This document shows, piece after piece, positions 26,958 to 28,509 of a stretch of 28,509 nt of DNA. The stretch's first letter is position 1. The number at the start of each line of letters is the position of its first letter. The translations under genes and the position numbers were made by a program. The DNA is taken from positions 1 to 28,509 of the forward strand of contig JBKPNZ010000077.1 of assembly GCA_046732895.1 (NCBI GenBank), in the 5' to 3' direction. Below the pieces are notes generated by a model. It did not search any database and was not told the DNA's origin. It worked only from the letters and a program-made list of their open reading frames with translations. The DNA is from JBKPNZ01 sp046732895 (GTDB taxonomy: Bacteria; Actinomycetota; Thermoleophilia; Solirubrobacterales; 70-9).

Positions 26958-28509
26958 ATGGCGGCCCGTCTCGTGCTGGCGACCGAAACCTCCGGGGCAA
27001 GCGGTGGGATCGGGGTCTGCGCGGCGGTCGCGGTGGCCCTGGCCGAGGAGCCCGGCCTCGCCGTTGCCGTCGCTGAGGTCGGGGCGGAGCGCGCCCGGCG
27101 GCCGACGATGCTCGCCTCCGAGGCGGCGCGCTCCCTCGAGGAGGCGCTGAGGGCGTCCGATTTCACGGCGGCGGCGCGAGGGCGAGTCTGCTGGGTGGCG
27201 CTTGCGCGCGAGGACTGGAAGCGGGAGCTCGGGCGGCTCGCGGCGGACGCCCGGATCGACGTGGCCGTCGTCTGGGTACCACGCGATCTTTGGGATGTGG
27301 CCATCACGGAGGGGCCGCCGGTGGCCGCGGCGGTGCTCCGGGCCGACCCGCGAGGCGAACGATCCCTGTGTGCGCTCGCATTCGGCGACCTGCGACGCCG
27401 TGGGATCCGCACGAGGATCGCGACCCGGCCGCTCGGGCCGGTCGCTGCCCGGCGCGCGCTCGCCGGGCTCGATCCCGGGGGCGCAGCCGGTCGCAACGTT
27501 GCTCGCCTTGCGAGGAGGCTCGGCATGGAACGTGCGCGGCGGGTCATCGCGGATGGCGCGAAGCGATCCGAGGGCCGCGCGTGGCCCGCGCAGGCAGGCC
27601 AGGCGCTGCCGCTGGCGCTCGGCGGCGCGCTCGCCGTGCTCGTCGTCGCCCTGGCCCTGGTCGCGATCGGCGGCGCCGTGAGCGGCACGGCGCGCGCCCA
27701 GCGCGCGACCGACCTGGCGGTGATCTCGGCGGCGCGCTCGATGCGCGATGATCTGCCACGGTTGCTTGCGCCGGCGCGGCTTCCGAACGGCGCGACCAAT
27801 CCGCAGCACCTCACGCGGGACGCCTACCTGGCCCGCGCCGAGGCGGCGGCCGCCGAGGCGGCGGATCACAACGGACTCGCATCGGATCGCGTGCGGGTCA
27901 GCTTTCCCGACGAGAAGTCGTTTCCGCCCCTGCGAGTTCGCGTGGACGTGCGCTCGAGCGTCAGCCCGGGCGGCCAGGCGGTGGGCGAGATCGAGACGAG
28001 GGCTGAGGCCGAGGCGGCCCTGCCGGCGACGTACGACTCGATTCCGGCGTCGGCGTCGGGCGGCGGCTACTCGGGACCCCTCGCCTACCGCCAGGGCAAG
28101 CCGATGCGCCCAGACGTGGCGGCCGCCTTCGACCGAATGGCCGCGGCCGCCCGTCGCGCCGGGATCGGGCTCGTGATCACCTCGGCCTATCGCTCCGACG
28201 CTGAGCAGGCCCGCCTCTTCGCCCAGAATCCGGATCCGCGCTGGGTGGCGCCGCCGGGCCGGTCGTTGCACCGCTGCGCGACGGAGCTCGACCTGGGCCC
28301 GGCATCGGCCTACGACTGGTTGCACACCAATGCTCCGCGGTTCGGCTTCGTCTCCCGCTACTCATGGGAACCATGGCATTTCGGCTTCGACCGGGGTCCG
28401 GCCCCGTGCAGCGATGCGGCTCCGTCGGCTCTTCAGGCCGGCGGTGACGGACGGGCAGCGAGGGACGTGCTCCCCAGCTTCGTCCCGGCGGCATACCGCG
28501 CCCCAATCT
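26958..28509 (+). CDS. Multidomain protein: degenerate MinD-like domain, TadG-like membrane segment, VanY D,D-carboxypeptidase domain (3' truncated)
   Basis: The frame is open from ATG 26958 to the window end (517 codons, no stop). Residues 1-~200: a start TETSGASGGIGVCAAVAVAL resembling a MinD/CpaE P-loop but without the Walker Lys, then VAVVWVPRDLWDVA. Residues ~214-265: GQALPLALGGALAVLVVALA and RAQRATDLAVISAARSM, a TadG-like helix and following segment. Residues ~385-480: a VanY/D-Ala-D-Ala carboxypeptidase domain with SAYRS (409-413), SLHRCATELD (H438, D445) and EPWHF (E471, H474). The metal and catalytic residues are intact, although the usual Gly and Ala of SxHxxGxAxD are replaced. A strong internal start at 27525 may give a shorter TadG-VanY product. 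The last residues (VLPSFVPAAYRAPI) may lead into a further domain outside the window. Confidence 0.78.
   Translation, partial: MAARLVLATETSGASGGIGVCAAVAVALAEEPGLAVAVAEVGAERARRPTMLASEAARSLEEALRASDFTAAARGRVCWVALAREDWKRELGRLAADARIDVAVVWVPRDLWDVAITEGPPVAAAVLRADPRGERSLCALAFGDLRRRGIRTRIATRPLGPVAARRALAGLDPGGAAGRNVARLARRLGMERARRVIADGAKRSEGRAWPAQAGQALPLALGGALAVLVVALALVAIGGAVSGTARAQRATDLAVISAARSMRDDLPRLLAPARLPNGATNPQHLTRDAYLARAEAAAAEAADHNGLASDRVRVSFPDEKSFPPLRVRVDVRSSVSPGGQAVGEIETRAEAEAALPATYDSIPASASGGGYSGPLAYRQGKPMRPDVAAAFDRMAAAARRAGIGLVITSAYRSDAEQARLFAQNPDPRWVAPPGRSLHRCATELDLGPASAYDWLHTNAPRFGFVSRYSWEPWHFGFDRGPAPCSDAAPSALQAGGDGRAARDVLPSFVPAAYRAPI
27513..27527 (+). promoter_or_regulatory. Internal ribosome-binding site AGGAGG and ATG (27525)
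   Basis: AGGAGG (27513-27518) is spaced 6 nt from an in-frame ATG at 27525. It is one of the strongest ribosome sites in the window. It would start the product at residue 190 of the long frame, just before the TadG-like helix, separating the MinD-like part. Confidence 0.6.

Overview
The window is very GC-rich (about 70% by eye) with short intergenic gaps and many GTG/TTG starts. It looks like an actinobacterial chromosome. The gene order radA-disA-carD-ispD...ispF...cysS-rlmB-sigH, with a Bacillus Spo0H-like SigH in a high-GC genome, fits a deep-branching lineage such as Thermoleophilia/Solirubrobacterales. That placement is inference; no rRNA is present to confirm it.

Region by region. 1-3725 (+): 3' part of radA, then disA (c-di-AMP synthase), carD (RNA polymerase-binding regulator) and ispD (isoprenoid precursors). 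3772-3861: a palindromic element whose 49-bp core recurs exactly at 14582-14630. 3878-5051 (-): a DUF389 membrane protein and an overlapping 52-residue membrane protein not usually expected here. 5068-6379 (+): a PHP phosphoesterase and ispF. 6384-6481: a tandem 49-bp repeat that supplies the apparent promoter of an acyl-CoA synthetase (6487-8160). 8231-8575: a small basic protein. 8572-11414 (-): a lipid-type operon (SCP2-alpha/beta hydrolase fusion, acyltransferase, SRPBCC protein). 11548-14493 (+): cysS, rlmB and sigH. 14668-14741: tRNA-Thr(UGU), followed 10 nt later by an iron-type alcohol dehydrogenase/maleylacetate reductase. 15850-17562: a PlsC-GpsA fusion. 17611-20573: two ECF sigma factors, one with a one-TM partner and one with a zinc-finger/RskA-type anti-sigma, around a DUF4383 membrane protein. 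20620-23825: rhomboid protease, a signal-less BtuF-like protein, pterin carbinolamine dehydratase and WecB epimerase. 23836-26186: DUF47-Pit phosphate uptake module and two small membrane proteins. 26257-28509: two TadE-like pseudopilins, then a long open frame that runs off the right edge. That frame joins a degenerate MinD-like domain, a TadG-like membrane segment and a VanY peptidase domain.

The first half is an ancient housekeeping cluster (DNA repair, second messenger, MEP pathway, Cys-tRNA synthesis, rRNA methylation, stationary-phase sigma), known in similar order from Bacillus. It is interrupted by accessory genes. The two copies of the palindrome lie next to the two places where the expected order breaks. 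A genome-style signal also appears: at least ten genes carry TANNNT exactly 6-7 nt before their start codon and have no Shine-Dalgarno. This implies widespread leaderless mRNA.

The most unusual items are the MinD-like/TadG/VanY polypeptide with its strong internal ribosome site, the duplicated palindrome with a co-conserved upstream stem, the carD start at an apparent AUC codon, the missing ispD start codon, and the PlsC-GpsA fusion.
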